The position numbers and the translations under genes are program-made. A DNA stretch of 64,000 nt, taken from contig JARGXX010000004.1 of assembly GCA_030374765.1 (NCBI GenBank), positions 496,001-560,000 of the forward strand, given 5' to 3'. This document shows positions 32,158 to 42,437 of the stretch, in pieces; positions within the stretch are counted from its first letter, which is position 1, and each line of letters opens with the position of its first letter. This DNA is from Agarophyton chilense. Taxonomy: Eukaryota; Rhodophyta; Florideophyceae; Gracilariales; Gracilariaceae. Below the pieces are notes generated by a model. It was not told where the DNA came from, ran no database searches, and was given only the letters and a program-made list of their open reading frames with translations.

Positions 32158-34931
32158 ATGAGCAGGAATATCAGTGGCGGTTCGAGCCGCCAGCGCTCTC
32201 GGGCATCGTCTTCCACGCCAGATGTCGCGCGCAGACCGCCTTCTCGCTCAAATACCGTTTATTACGACGCTCTCGGCATTCCGTTTGACTCTTCATCGCG
32301 AGACATTTCCGACGTGAATATCGCCTCCCTGAGCGCCGCTGACTTGCCCGCCGAACCTGTCCCAACCACTGCCGGAGCCCGGCCGCATTGGGGATGGGAC
32401 TATGTGTTTGTGTTTCGGTTGCCGCGCGCGCTGAAGAGACAGCTGGCGGCGGATGCCGCCGATGCCGCCGATCCAGCCGATGGGCCTGCCATTAAACGCG
32501 CTGAGCTGGCGGCGGCGGCGGAAGGGCGCCCAAATGACGCTCTCCATCAGGAGGAAGACGAAGAGGAGGAAGACGGTAAGAGCGCCCAACGCTTGCGTGA
32601 ACGCGTGGAGATTCTTGCTAGATTGAATAGCGCCGGCTTTGTGTTTTCGCAGCTGCTCGTTCCGTCGGAACAGCTCATCTTTCTGCGATTGTCACTGCCG
32701 CTTGACGGCCTCAAACAAGCCGCCCAACATGTGGGAATGGAGCTGCAGCTTAAGCCAGAGTATGGCGGCGGCTACTTGGTATTTGCTCCGCATCGCGAGC
32801 ATGTGTACGTCAACCATGAAATGGAAAAGAGTAGCGGCTGTTACTTTGCCCCGGCTGATCGCTCATTGTTGATTATGAACGTGTTGCAGTCCAAGGAGCA
32901 TTGGGGTTGTGGCTTGAATATTGAGAGACTCCTGTTTGAAAAAAAAGTTGAACAGGCGTTTGCGCTGCATTCTATGGTGGAAAAACGCCGTCTTGTGAAG
33001 GAGGTGGTTTGGAGACAGTGGTGGAACCCAATTCGACGGCCTCCGTTTCAAGAGCTTAAGGACTATCTTGGAGGTAAGTTTGGAATGCATTTGTTTGCCC
33101 AGCCCAGAAGGATGTGAGCGACTGACCACCATGGTGACAATGGGAATAACTTGTCTTTTCTCTGGCGGTAGCGCGTGTGACGTTTTATTTTGTGTTTGTG
33201 AGCTTTTATGCGAGACGGTTACTTCCGCTTGCACTGTTGTCCATTCCTGTGTTTGTCATTTATCGCACGGTGAAAAACGCCGGAGTACTGGTGATTATAC
33301 GATGGGTGTTTTCAATTGGATTGGTTCTATGGACCACATACTTTTTGGAGAATTGGAAGCGGAGAACTGCGATGGTGAACACTAAATGGGGCCTGCACGA
33401 CTACCAGGAAGACACATTGGACGATACGCGAGTGCAGTTCGAGGGAGAGCAGCGGTACGGATTCTACAGCAAGGGCGGTTTCGTAGCGCTAGACGACCTG
33501 GCAATGCACGGAGACTATTGCCTGCCGAGCGGAAATAGCGAGCAAAGCTGCAGTGGCGACAGCAGCGGCAGTGGCGGCGGCGGCAGCGGCGGCAGCAAAC
33601 AGACGGACAGGCAGAATATGGTGGAGCGACAGGGGAGCAAAGTGCTGCTACCTCGCAATCCGTACCAAGACCCGCGTAAGCAGCGAAATGCAATGGCAGT
33701 TTCTGCGGGAGTGACGGCGGTGTTCGTGATCATTGTTGGGGCGTTGACGTTCCTGTTGTTGTGGTTCCGAAATGAGATTGTGGAGTGGAGCAGAGTGCAT
33801 ATTACGGATGGATTTGCGGAAGGTGTGCCTGGTGTGCTGAACGGAGTGCTGATCTCTGTATTTGACTCGATATGGCGGCCGGTGTCGATGTGGCTGACGC
33901 GGCGGGAGAATCATCGGACGAACCAGCAATTCGAGAACAGCCTGATCTACAAGCGGTTCGCGTTCATGTTTGTGTCAAACTACATTTCGTTATTCTACAT
34001 TGCGTTTGTGCGAAAGTACCTGGAGAAGACGTGCGCGGTGGGCAAGGTGGGGAGCGATTGCATGCGCGAGCTGGAGAACCAGATGCTGTCGCTGGTGCTG
34101 ACAAAGGCGACGATCGGGCAGGTGATGGAAATCGGAGTGCCGTGGGTGATGAGCACGGTGGGGCAGGTGCGGGCGCGGGCGCGGGCGCGAAAAGAGCGAC
34201 AGCGGGGCAGACGCGGCGGGGGTGTGGGCGGGACGGATTACAACCGCTATGTAGCGGAGAGCAAGCTGAGCAAGTACCACTCGACGATGGAAGACTACAG
34301 CGAACTGGTGATGCAATTCGGGTTCCTGGCGCTGTTCGGGGTGGCGTTCCCGCTGGCCAGCGTGGTGAACATGGTGAACAACACGTTGGAGGTGCGCACG
34401 GACGCATACAAGCTGCTGCAGCTGTCGCAACGCGTGGACGCAGACGACGCGGCGGACATCGGCGCATGGTACGCCATCCTTCAACTGCTCAACGTACTGT
34501 CGGTGTGGAGCAACGCGGCGTTGCTCATCTTCACGTCCGAGTCGCTGGAATTGTTGCTCCCGCCCGACGCCGAGAGCTCCCGCGCGTGGCTGCTGCGCTT
34601 GGCGGCCTTCCTGGCGCTGGAGCACGTGCTGCTGGGCGTCAAGGCGGCCGGCGCTGCGCTGGTGCGCGACGTGCCCAACGCGGCGCGCCGCACGCTAGCG
34701 CGTCAGGCTTTTGACATTGCGCGCCACTTCGACGTCGCCTGGACCGATACCTTCCGCGGCGCCCCGCTGCTGCATCTGCCTCCTGACCAGCTGCGCGTCG
34801 CGCAGCGCCATGCACACCTCTTCGACGTGGACCCTATGCACTCCCTCGACTTTGTTTCACCCGTGTCCTCCGTGGCTCCCGTGGCTCCCGTGGCTCCCGT
34901 GTCCTCCGTGGAACACGTCGCTCGAGCGTAA
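32158..34931 (+). CDS. TMEM16/anoctamin-family channel or lipid scramblase (two exons)
   Basis: Exons 32158-33073 and 33172-34931 give 891 residues. The N-terminal cytosolic domain begins after a Ser/Arg-rich leader, with the GWDYVFVFRLPRAL start typical of anoctamins. An Ala/Asp repeat (AADAADAADPAD) and an acidic run (EEDEEEEDG) interrupt it. The splice joins LKDYLG to ARVTFYFVFVSFYARRL, which is the conserved entry to TM1. TM2 is followed by the family signature TYFLENWKRR and then KWG. Further membrane segments follow, then the FGVAFPLASVVNMVNN block and a long C-terminal helix pair. A Gly/Ser-rich loop (about 33540-33600) is an insertion. Family members are Ca2+-activated Cl- channels or phospholipid scramblases. 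Which one applies here cannot be told from the sequence. ATG 32158 was preferred over 31930. Confidence 0.85.
33074..33171 (+). other. Spliceosomal intron in the TMEM16 gene
   Basis: 98 bp. The donor is GAG|GTAAGT at 33073/33074 and the acceptor is GGTAG|CG at 33171/33172, with a short T-rich tract before it. The intron is phase 1, and removing it links the two open frames in register through a conserved anoctamin block. It is the only intron I can support in the host genes of the window. Confidence 0.85.
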
Positions 34932-35356
34932 CTAGCCCCCCGCCGTTGCTGCACTCCCGTGTCCGCGGCTTACAGGTGCTTGCGAGCGCGCCGTGGCACG
35001 TGCGCGCGCCGTGAAGCGCAGCCCAATGCTGTGCACGAGCGTTTTTGCGCCCGCGCGAGCTGTCCCGTTACAAGAGCGCGCCATGGCCGTTACACGCTGT
35101 ACTGCGAGGCTCAGCGCTGTGCTTCTTAAGCGCACGCCGCCGTGCCGTGTCTCCCCCCTTCTACCCTCGTCTCCGACACACCTTTCCCCCCCCCCCACCC
35201 CTTCCTCCTCCCCTTCTCTCTCCCCCGTCGCTCTCGCTTCCCTTTCCTGTACTTGCCCCCTCCGTCTGCCGTGCTTCCCGCCCTGCTTCTTCCAGCCTTG
35301 CTTCGCTCCGCGTGCTGCTCTTCGATTACAATCCTCGGAACAGAACTGTGTGCCCG
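34932..35356. promoter_or_regulatory. Intergenic region upstream of the bZIP gene
   Basis: 425 bp. The first half is GC-rich with GCGC runs. From about 35140 it becomes strongly pyrimidine-rich (CCCCTTCT runs, a C-tract at 35188-35200), probably the transcribed leader or core promoter of the bZIP gene. Confidence 0.4.
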
Positions 35357-36118
35357 ATGGATATCTCGCTGCTCGATGTGTTGCCGCCCTCCCCGCTGTT
35401 CGATGATCGTGTCGATGATGTACTCGCCGCAAACGCTGCCTTCATCATGGACCCGTTCACCGCTTCCCCATCGCTCGCAGATGACTGTTGTCTGGCTCCG
35501 CCACGCACGCAACTTTTGTTGGACCCATTTGACTCACCGCCCATTCCACTTGCCAGCGCCGCTCCGTTTTTGCCCTCCCCGCTCTCGCCCTCCCCGCTCT
35601 CGCCCTCCCCTCTCTCGCCTGCTGCTTGCCTGCACCCCTTCATGAGCGCCGCCGACGCCGCCGTCATCTCCGACCCGATGCCCACCTCGCCCTCTTTACA
35701 ACAGGAGAACCTCCCCGCCAACAATTGTCCTGCCCCTCCCCGACCGTCCGCCTCCTCCACCCGCGCCCCTGCCCAACGCCGCCTCAACGCCGCTGTCGTC
35801 CCGAGCGCCGCTGCCAACAGCGCCGCCGCCAATGGCCCGTCGGCCGCCGTCGCTGTTGCCGCCGTCGCCGCCGCAGTCTCTGCCGAGCAGAGATCCAAGG
35901 ACAAACTTGCGCAGAGAAAGCTTCGCAACAAGGAGAGTGCGCGACGGTACCGCGAGAAACAAGTCGCCAGGCGACGACAGCTGGAAAATTATACTAGGAC
36001 GCTTTCGGAGCAAAATCGCGAGCTCGAGGTTCTGCATCATAAGCTGCTTACTCTCACGTGCCAGCGATCGATGCGCTCCGGCGCGCCTTTGTCCGATGTG
36101 GCGGCTCGTGTTTTGTGA
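35357..36118 (+). CDS. bZIP transcription factor
   Basis: 253 residues from ATG 35357. The frame is open 104 codons further up, but that part is a Pro/Ser-rich translation of the pyrimidine leader. The basic region near residues 188-205 carries the bZIP signature NKESARRYREK (N-x3-A-R-x2-R), followed by a heptad region (LENYTRTLSEQNRELEVLHHKLL) forming the dimerisation zipper. The first 180 residues are Pro-, Ser- and Ala-rich with acidic patches (DRVDDVL, DPMPTS), and LSPSP is repeated three times, resembling an activation domain. It acts in the nucleus. Targets cannot be inferred. The bZIP subfamily is uncertain. Confidence 0.85.
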   Translation: MDISLLDVLPPSPLFDDRVDDVLAANAAFIMDPFTASPSLADDCCLAPPRTQLLLDPFDSPPIPLASAAPFLPSPLSPSPLSPSPLSPAACLHPFMSAADAAVISDPMPTSPSLQQENLPANNCPAPPRPSASSTRAPAQRRLNAAVVPSAAANSAAANGPSAAVAVAAVAAAVSAEQRSKDKLAQRKLRNKESARRYREKQVARRRQLENYTRTLSEQNRELEVLHHKLLTLTCQRSMRSGAPLSDVAARVL

Positions 36119-36421
36119 AGTATGTGAGATTTGTTTTGTTTTGTTTTTGTTTTTTTTTGAAGGCTTGTTGTCTCAGCTCGCTTTTTGTATCACCATGCTT
36201 GCCTTCTTTTTCATGGTGCCTTTTAAGGTGATGACGCTTTTTCGCACTCACACACACCGCTTCGCTGATGACACGCTCGCTTTCGCACTTGTCTACGTAA
36301 CTTGTCTTGCGCGCGCACCCCGCAACAACGAAGAGCAAAGGCTGTTGTTAATGTTCCCAAACATACACATTTATATACTATCTCTTACTTTCCCACCTAT
36401 CCCCACAGAACAAAAGATAAC

Positions 36422-36454
<33 letters not shown>

Positions 36455-36527
36455 CAAAGAAAAATAACGTCACTTGTGATATTCCGTTTTAGCTTGTTTA
36501 AATATCTTTTTGATGTGTGTAGTATCA
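36119..36527. other. Convergent intergenic region with (AC)n microsatellite
   Basis: The space between the bZIP stop and the stop of the secreted protein on the other strand. It contains a TTTTG/T run near 36135-36160 and a pure AC repeat at about 36422-36453. No gene is seen. Confidence 0.6.
36422..36453. repeat. (AC)n microsatellite
   Basis: About 16 AC dinucleotides in a row within the convergent 3' intergenic region. Confidence 0.95.
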
Positions 36528-37262
36528 TTATTCGCACACACTCTGATCCGCTCCATGCCAAATTGTCGCCATATTAAATCGCTGCGACCCATTGTCACAC
36601 TCGGCACCTTCACAGAGATATAACGCAATACGATCAACCGCAAACTGCGTCGACCTGCCAGCAATCCTCACCGAATACCATGAACCATCCGCCCTCAACA
36701 CCCTAGAAATCACATCATGTCCATTATGATCCACCGTCTTTCCTCCCCAATTCCACCTCCACCCGCCAGAGTTCTGGAACACTTTGAACCAGTGCTCGGT
36801 ACCCAGCTGCACCTCCCCGGCATCATTGGTCCACGCCGGCGAGCCCAAGTTACTTGTTTCGCCGAATCTCCTCTTCACCGCGCCGCTTTCCGGCAGCGAC
36901 ATCCACAGGTCATTGTGTTCTGTGGGGTGCGGCGCCGCAGAACGCATGACAACCCGATAAGTTCCCGTCACGTTGACGGTGAAGAAGTAGGTCTTTATGC
37001 GTTCGTCGTGTATAGAGTATGGCTTGGGCTCCGTGCCTCCGAACGACGACCACGGTTTGTAGCTCAGATAGCCGCTGCCACCGTAGCCCTGTAAAGATGA
37101 TTGGAATTCCCAGCCTCCGCCTGGTCCGCGTTGTTCCACATCCATCACGATGATGTTGTCGGCGTTTGGAATGTACACATTGCATTCTTTCTGGCCGTTT
37201 ACGGGAACTGACGCCAGAAAGAAAAACAGCGTCGCGGCCAGTACCGCAGAGCGAGCTCCCAT
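36528..37262 (-). CDS. Secreted beta-rich protein, possible carbohydrate-binding module
   Basis: 244 residues from the ATG at 37262. A TTG two codons upstream is also in frame. A hydrophobic signal peptide (residues 1 to about 22, ending near VNGQ) is followed by one globular domain rich in Gly, Trp and Tyr. The pattern EQRGPGGGWEF, then GSGYLSYK, YFFTVNVTGTYRVVMRS, NDLWMSLPESG, KVFQNSGGWRWNWGG, and finally SVRIAGRSTQFAVDRIALY resembles beta-sandwich modules at the ends of bacterial and algal glycan-active enzymes. There the AGRS...IDRI strand closes the domain. Four cysteines remain in the mature protein, consistent with disulfides. A role in binding the extracellular sulfated polysaccharide is an inference. 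No catalytic domain is present. Confidence 0.65.
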   Translation of the reverse strand: MGARSAVLAATLFFFLASVPVNGQKECNVYIPNADNIIVMDVEQRGPGGGWEFQSSLQGYGGSGYLSYKPWSSFGGTEPKPYSIHDERIKTYFFTVNVTGTYRVVMRSAAPHPTEHNDLWMSLPESGAVKRRFGETSNLGSPAWTNDAGEVQLGTEHWFKVFQNSGGWRWNWGGKTVDHNGHDVISRVLRADGSWYSVRIAGRSTQFAVDRIALYLCEGAECDNGSQRFNMATIWHGADQSVCE

Positions 37263-39989
37263 TTTCAAAGATGTATGTATTGTTTTGCTTGAAGGAGATT
37301 TGAATCAGCTGAGAAACAGCTTGACGTCACAATAGTTGGGAGCGACACACAAAAACAAGCATACACGCCAACTCTTATACTTGAACATACATGCGAAATA
37401 CTCTCCGTGTCCGTACAGCAGTCTGCAGATGGCATTTTTCTCAGTTCAATATTCAAGCTAACAACTCTACCCACAAAGGCGCCCGGTCGAACCGGGACAT
37501 TCATCTTGCCATGTAAACCGGCAGCAGCAGCAAATGGCCGCAGCAATCTATAGTTTGTCGGCACAAAAAAACCCGGCCCAAAAGAAACAGTGAGCCACTG
37601 CGTCCAAGCTCACAGGTTGGCGGCACAAGCAAACCCCGGTTGTGTGTTTCGCAGCGCAGATGAGACGGGTGTGCAAGGTGTCCAACGCTACGTAGCGCAG
37701 GTACAAACATTGTGGCTGTGTCAGCATTCATCAGCCTCTTCCCACGTTCGTGGTGGTCCGAGAGAAAAAGTATGCATGCCACATGCAACTTGATGGAGTA
37801 GTTCATCCAAGATAGTGAGACGGGTATGTGGAGCACCCTCGACAGCGATACGTCTCGACTGCACACGTCACCGTGAAGGGGGGGGCTGGTATTGGAACTG
37901 AGGGCTTCGCTTTTCAAAGCGGAGCAAATGGATTACAGAGCGTGAGAGACCACAGTCGCACATGCGCTCGTCACGTGTTAAAATAGAAGCAAAGTGGATG
38001 GCGCATCGGCGATCAGCTTACACTAGCCTGGTCACGCACAGCTCTCGAAGGGGAGGATTTGTGAGTGGAGCCACCAACCATCTTCCTTCTTCTATGTACT
38101 TCCAACGAGTGATGACGTGCAGACGTCACACTCCTCCGGCTGCGTCATGTCTGCTCTGCAGTGAAATCTTCCATTTGCGTCGTATCTGCGCATGAAATAA
38201 GATTCGACATGCGAGTCCGACCGAGATTCATACGATTGCTGATTTGCTGATATCATCCGCGAGCCGGTAGAATGCAAAAATAATTTCATCGCCCTCCTTT
38301 ACAATATTACGGATACGTAGCAGCGCCCGGAAAATGACTAGCAGCCGATGCTTCCCAAAACGGTGACTTGTGCATCTTTGAGAAAAAGGGTGGAACTATG
38401 TCGCCCAAAAAGACTATATGCAACGACATGTGAGCACGGTAAAGTCGAGTGGTCGTATCCGATAACAATTATCATCTTGGAATACTGTAGGAACTATTTT
38501 GCGTATGAGACACGGATCTCGTTTCCCGATCTCCAAAAGCTTGAACTGATGTTCAAGCAAGAAAAGGAAGCGTTTCTTTCGAGTTCCTTTCGCAATCATT
38601 TCATTTTGTTTTTGAATCACCAAGGTAAGAATGGCACTATATCCTCCTGCCCATGACTTGCATCGAAACGACAAATAGAATTATTAATCTACCAAACATT
38701 ATTCAAAATAAAAGTCTCGCTATTCAAAACTCTTGTGATGTCTGGAACAAAGACAATTAACGATGTACTTGTTTTACGGCTGGCAGTTCGATCTCTCGAC
38801 ACTACTGAGAGGAGGTCTGCCAGAGACCTCTATTTAAGGGGTGAACCCTGGTGTCGGCACAGCGTCTGCGCTGATTCCAGTCCCTAGTGGGCGTCAGCAC
38901 TCTCCTGAAATGGTGGGATAGTGCAGGTTCGAATAATGCTGTTAGAAACATGTAGAATTCCACATCGGCCGCGCAACTTCTTGCGTTCGTACCCCTACAT
39001 ACCAGCTCTCAGGAGACGAAGTTTGCATTTATGCACTCTCTTTGATACGTTCCAAATATCGCCTCCACTCGCTGTAGGCTCATACTGCAACGTAAGTTGC
39101 AATGTCTGTCCCGATGCTCAAGCTCTTCCCTCATTCGCGCAGGGTGTCCATCGCAGCTCAATATCCTCGATTTTTATTTGACATCTAATAGACGTATATC
39201 TGCGAACTTGTGTATCGCTGTGATAAACGTCAGAAAGAGTCGCGACGTATCCATGACACATTACCTCTATTGAAACAGTTTTGCCTGTTCCTGGCTATTA
39301 AAGGAATTCGTAGCGAATTTGCAAAGGTTATCCTCGGAAGGCTTTGAAGGAGACGCTGAAGTAGTAGTATTGGACATGTTATTACCGCTACGATAGTTCA
39401 AAAACGAGCAGACTATGAATACAGGTTTGCCTCAAGTGACTGAGCGATAAACAAGAAGGACGGAGATAACATTCGAACCATTTCATGATGTGCGCTTGCA
39501 AACGAGGCTTTCGCAAACAAAAAAACTGATTAACATTGTCTCGGTTCAGCGAAATTGAAATGGCAGCCGATGTTCCTTCGTGCGCTCTTGCGCTCTTCTC
39601 TTGTTAAACGGCGTGCGTAAATGCATAAGATGGCACTGAATACCATCCTGAAATAGCCAAACTCCCACTTTAGTTTTGCTATATCACCATAATTAGTGAA
39701 ATATTTTTCGTTTGGATTGCATGCTGATATACACTCCCCGAAAATCGAATTGCAACAACCGTTCTTTTGAAGGCATGTTGCTCTTCACAAACGCTATGAA
39801 AAAAGAGAGGCCTTCGGCTGAACCGCTCTCCCCGTCCTAAGCATACATCGCGGCCATCAATCATCGAACACGCAACGTGCCTCCCTAAATGAATAACACG
39901 CAGCAGCACCAGCAATTTAAAACGCGCAAAATGAACAAGCATAACTTTATTATAAGATCATTTTAACCTTCCTAAGTATCTTGTAGCGT
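37263..39989. other. Gene-free stretch
   Basis: 2.7 kb without a supportable gene. The first 100 bp hold the promoter of the secreted protein gene. A GC-richer patch at about 38780-38940 can form hairpins (for example AGGTCT...AGACCT) and contains a TATTTAAG-like motif, but it fits no RNA family I can name. The rest is AT-rich. Confidence 0.45.
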
Positions 39990-40580
39990 CTCTGTGTGTG
40001 CCATTGACAGCTTAAAGACGTCTTTTAATGTGTTCTATAAATTAAGGAGGTAATCAGTCTCGAAGTTCTCCCAAATATCTACAATAGTAGCCTTGAGTTC
40101 ATCCACTGATTCAAACTGCTTAGACGTCGCGTCTATTGTACGAACCATCATCACTCACCAAACGTTCTCTCTTATATTTAGATCAGAAAAATTTGCTGGC
40201 CACGGTATCAAAGTGATCAGCTTCTTTGCTAGCCATTCAAGTGTATCTTTTGTGGTATGAATCGATGCATTGCCCTGTTGAAAAAGTTAAGAAGAAACTT
40301 CTCCTACCGTGTCAGCCACAAATGACAAAAACTCTCTGTTCCAACGTTTTCACGTCTTTCTGTCCGTAGCGACACTTTTTATTCTCGTTTAGTAGCTAAA
40401 TGACATAGATCTTCGTAATCTTCCTTAAAATTGAACGTAGACATACATGGCAGGCGAAAATCTCATTTACATGACTAATGACCCTAATTGAGAATGTCTA
40501 GAGCAGAAACACGGCCACCGTGCTTCCTTACGTGCTCTGTCCACTGCAACAGTTCGCCTAGTCTGTTTCATGTATCACAC
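39990..40580 (-). mobile_element. Decayed Tc1/mariner DNA transposon (transposase C-terminal part)
   Basis: On the minus strand, about 40290-40155 reads FQQGNASIHTTKDTLEWLA, then LIPWPANFSDLNIRENVW. This is the Tc1 block around the second catalytic Asp (here Gly, in the normal FQQDNASIH) and the final acidic residue in the ENVW position. A stop codon follows ENVW directly. Downstream, KQFESVDELKATIVDIWE (about 40110-40050) continues the usual Tc1 C-terminus, with further in-frame stops. Sequence from 40290 to about 40580 looks like the preceding part of the transposase but is badly decayed. No terminal inverted repeats were identified. It is inactive. Confidence 0.75.
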
Positions 40581-40847
40581 GACTACAAAAAGAATTTCAT
40601 AAGAGTCTTAGTATTATAAAACGAGCTATTCCATATCTTTTGGTCACATTTTGTGTCTTTGGAAGGATTGAGAGACGCAGCACGTAGTTTCTTGCTATTA
40701 AGGTGACCATTTTGCAGAATTTCTTTGTAGAACGTCTTACGTCTTTCCAAAACGTGTAAACTATTTCAAATATAATCCCTCTTGAGAATATCATCGGTAT
40801 CAATCGGTCTCAGACACCGGGTTTCTTGTGTTACGATTACGATGAGG

Positions 40848-42260
40848 GTACCTGATACGACATCCCTCGTCATCCCGCTCAGTGTGATGACGGGAAGGAG
40901 TACATCGGTATGCTCCCGTCTCGCCCGGGTGGAGAGACACTGCCTGGTGGCGACGAGTCCAAATTACGCGACGACCTGCCGCGAAGGTTGGGATTTGTGC
41001 CAAGTTGCCTCCAGCATCCAAACGCTTCGCCATTGCTTCCGAGTGCTCGAACTAATTGGGGTTCGATAACCTCGCCCGTTGCTCCGGTCGCCCTTGGCAC
41101 TGATAATGACAGTGTCTTCGAGATCGCCCTCGGTGTGGGTGAGCCGGTCGCCCCTGCCGCCGTGGCTCCCGTCGATGGCGGCGAGTACGAGGTCGCCGCT
41201 TTCGTGCCGTTTGTTCCTCGAGTCCTTCCATCTACGGGCTACTCCGTTGTGAGTAATCTCTCATCCGCGGCCGTTGGAATCGCCTCCAATGGAAATTACA
41301 GTCCCTAGATGACCGGTCTACTACAGCTCTTCGGCACCAGAGCAAGCAGATGGGGGTTGAAATTTCCTTAACCCTGACGGAATTCCTTAGGGTGTCCCGA
41401 TCCTTGGTGGGCAACATCGAGTTCCTACCTATGTTGAACGACCGGGTGGCCTAATTAGATGGGGCCTTGATCTCCGTTTTGGGGCAGGCGAGTTCCCGTC
41501 TCACGGGTTAGGTCCCTTCCGAGTTGTCGGCCCGCTTTGGGTTGGGCGACATACCTCCGGGGTGCATAATGTTGTGAGATCAGTGCGACCCGTGCCCAGT
41601 TCGGGTAGGAACACCATGATGGCTGTCATCCTGTCGATTGGTGCGGACGAGGCTACAGGTTTTCGCGTAAAGCGTGCCCGCCTATCGGGTCCACATACTC
41701 AAGATGGGCAGGCAGTTTTCATCGCCGGTTATTGCTATTACCGGCGTGGATTATCAGGCGGTGCCCCAATCGTGGGGGGAGGTTGGTGCCTTGGACCATG
41801 GGTCGGGTGACGCCCCTTCCGATGGGGCGATAAGACTTCTCATGTGCGATTGATGGTCGGATAGCAGGCAAGGAAGGCGGGCCCGAGGTCTGCGTCGCTT
41901 CTCAAAGGGTGACGGATACTATCGTGAACCTGGTGAGTGACCCTGGGAACCCCGATGAAAATGGGCCTACTTCTTTGGTCCCTCGTCGACGCCGCAATCG
42001 CGGTGCCCGCTAGAGTGTGGGTTGTCGTGACATCCTTGAGTTAGGTTCTAGTAAACTTTTGCGTAGCGAATGTTGTCAGCATCTTGTCACTCGTTTCCGT
42101 ACGTTGTGCCCTTTCTTTGACTCTGAGGTGCGGGACTCGTGCCAGGAGCGTGACACGAGCCCTTGGTGCGCCGTGAGCGTGAGCGCGCGCTTTTTCATCT
42201 GGTCAGTGCTCCATGGGGATCAATGCCGGATATGGCGCATTTGCGTTTGTTAGGGCTCCC
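40848..42260 (+). pseudogene. Decayed coding region of unknown family beside fossil E
   Basis: A GC-richer stretch with coding-like composition on the plus strand, including an open part at 40910-41308 rich in Pro, Ala and Val. It is broken many times and no domain is recognised. It lies just beyond the 3' end of the minus-strand Ty3/gypsy fossil E and points toward it, the position and direction of the antisense ORF in A, B and C. No sequence resemblance to those ORFs was seen by eye, so this assignment is positional only. Confidence 0.35.
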
Positions 42261-42437
42261 CGATTTGTTCGCATGTGGTTCTTTCTTCCCCCCCGTCCTC
42301 AGGTCTACTCTGTCCTCAAAAGGTGGTTTATAGAGGAGCACGACGATTAACGTCTTATTTCAAGCGGCTTTCAAGCTGTAGATTGCTATCAGACCATGAC
42401 CGTTCGCGTTTGCGAGTGTTGCGCGTGCTTGTACTCC

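Noticed and set aside
38770-38940. tRNA or tRNA-derived SINE suggested by GTTCGAT and GGTTCGAAT motifs
   Set aside because: The flanking bases do not form a T stem or acceptor stem, and no A box is at the right distance.
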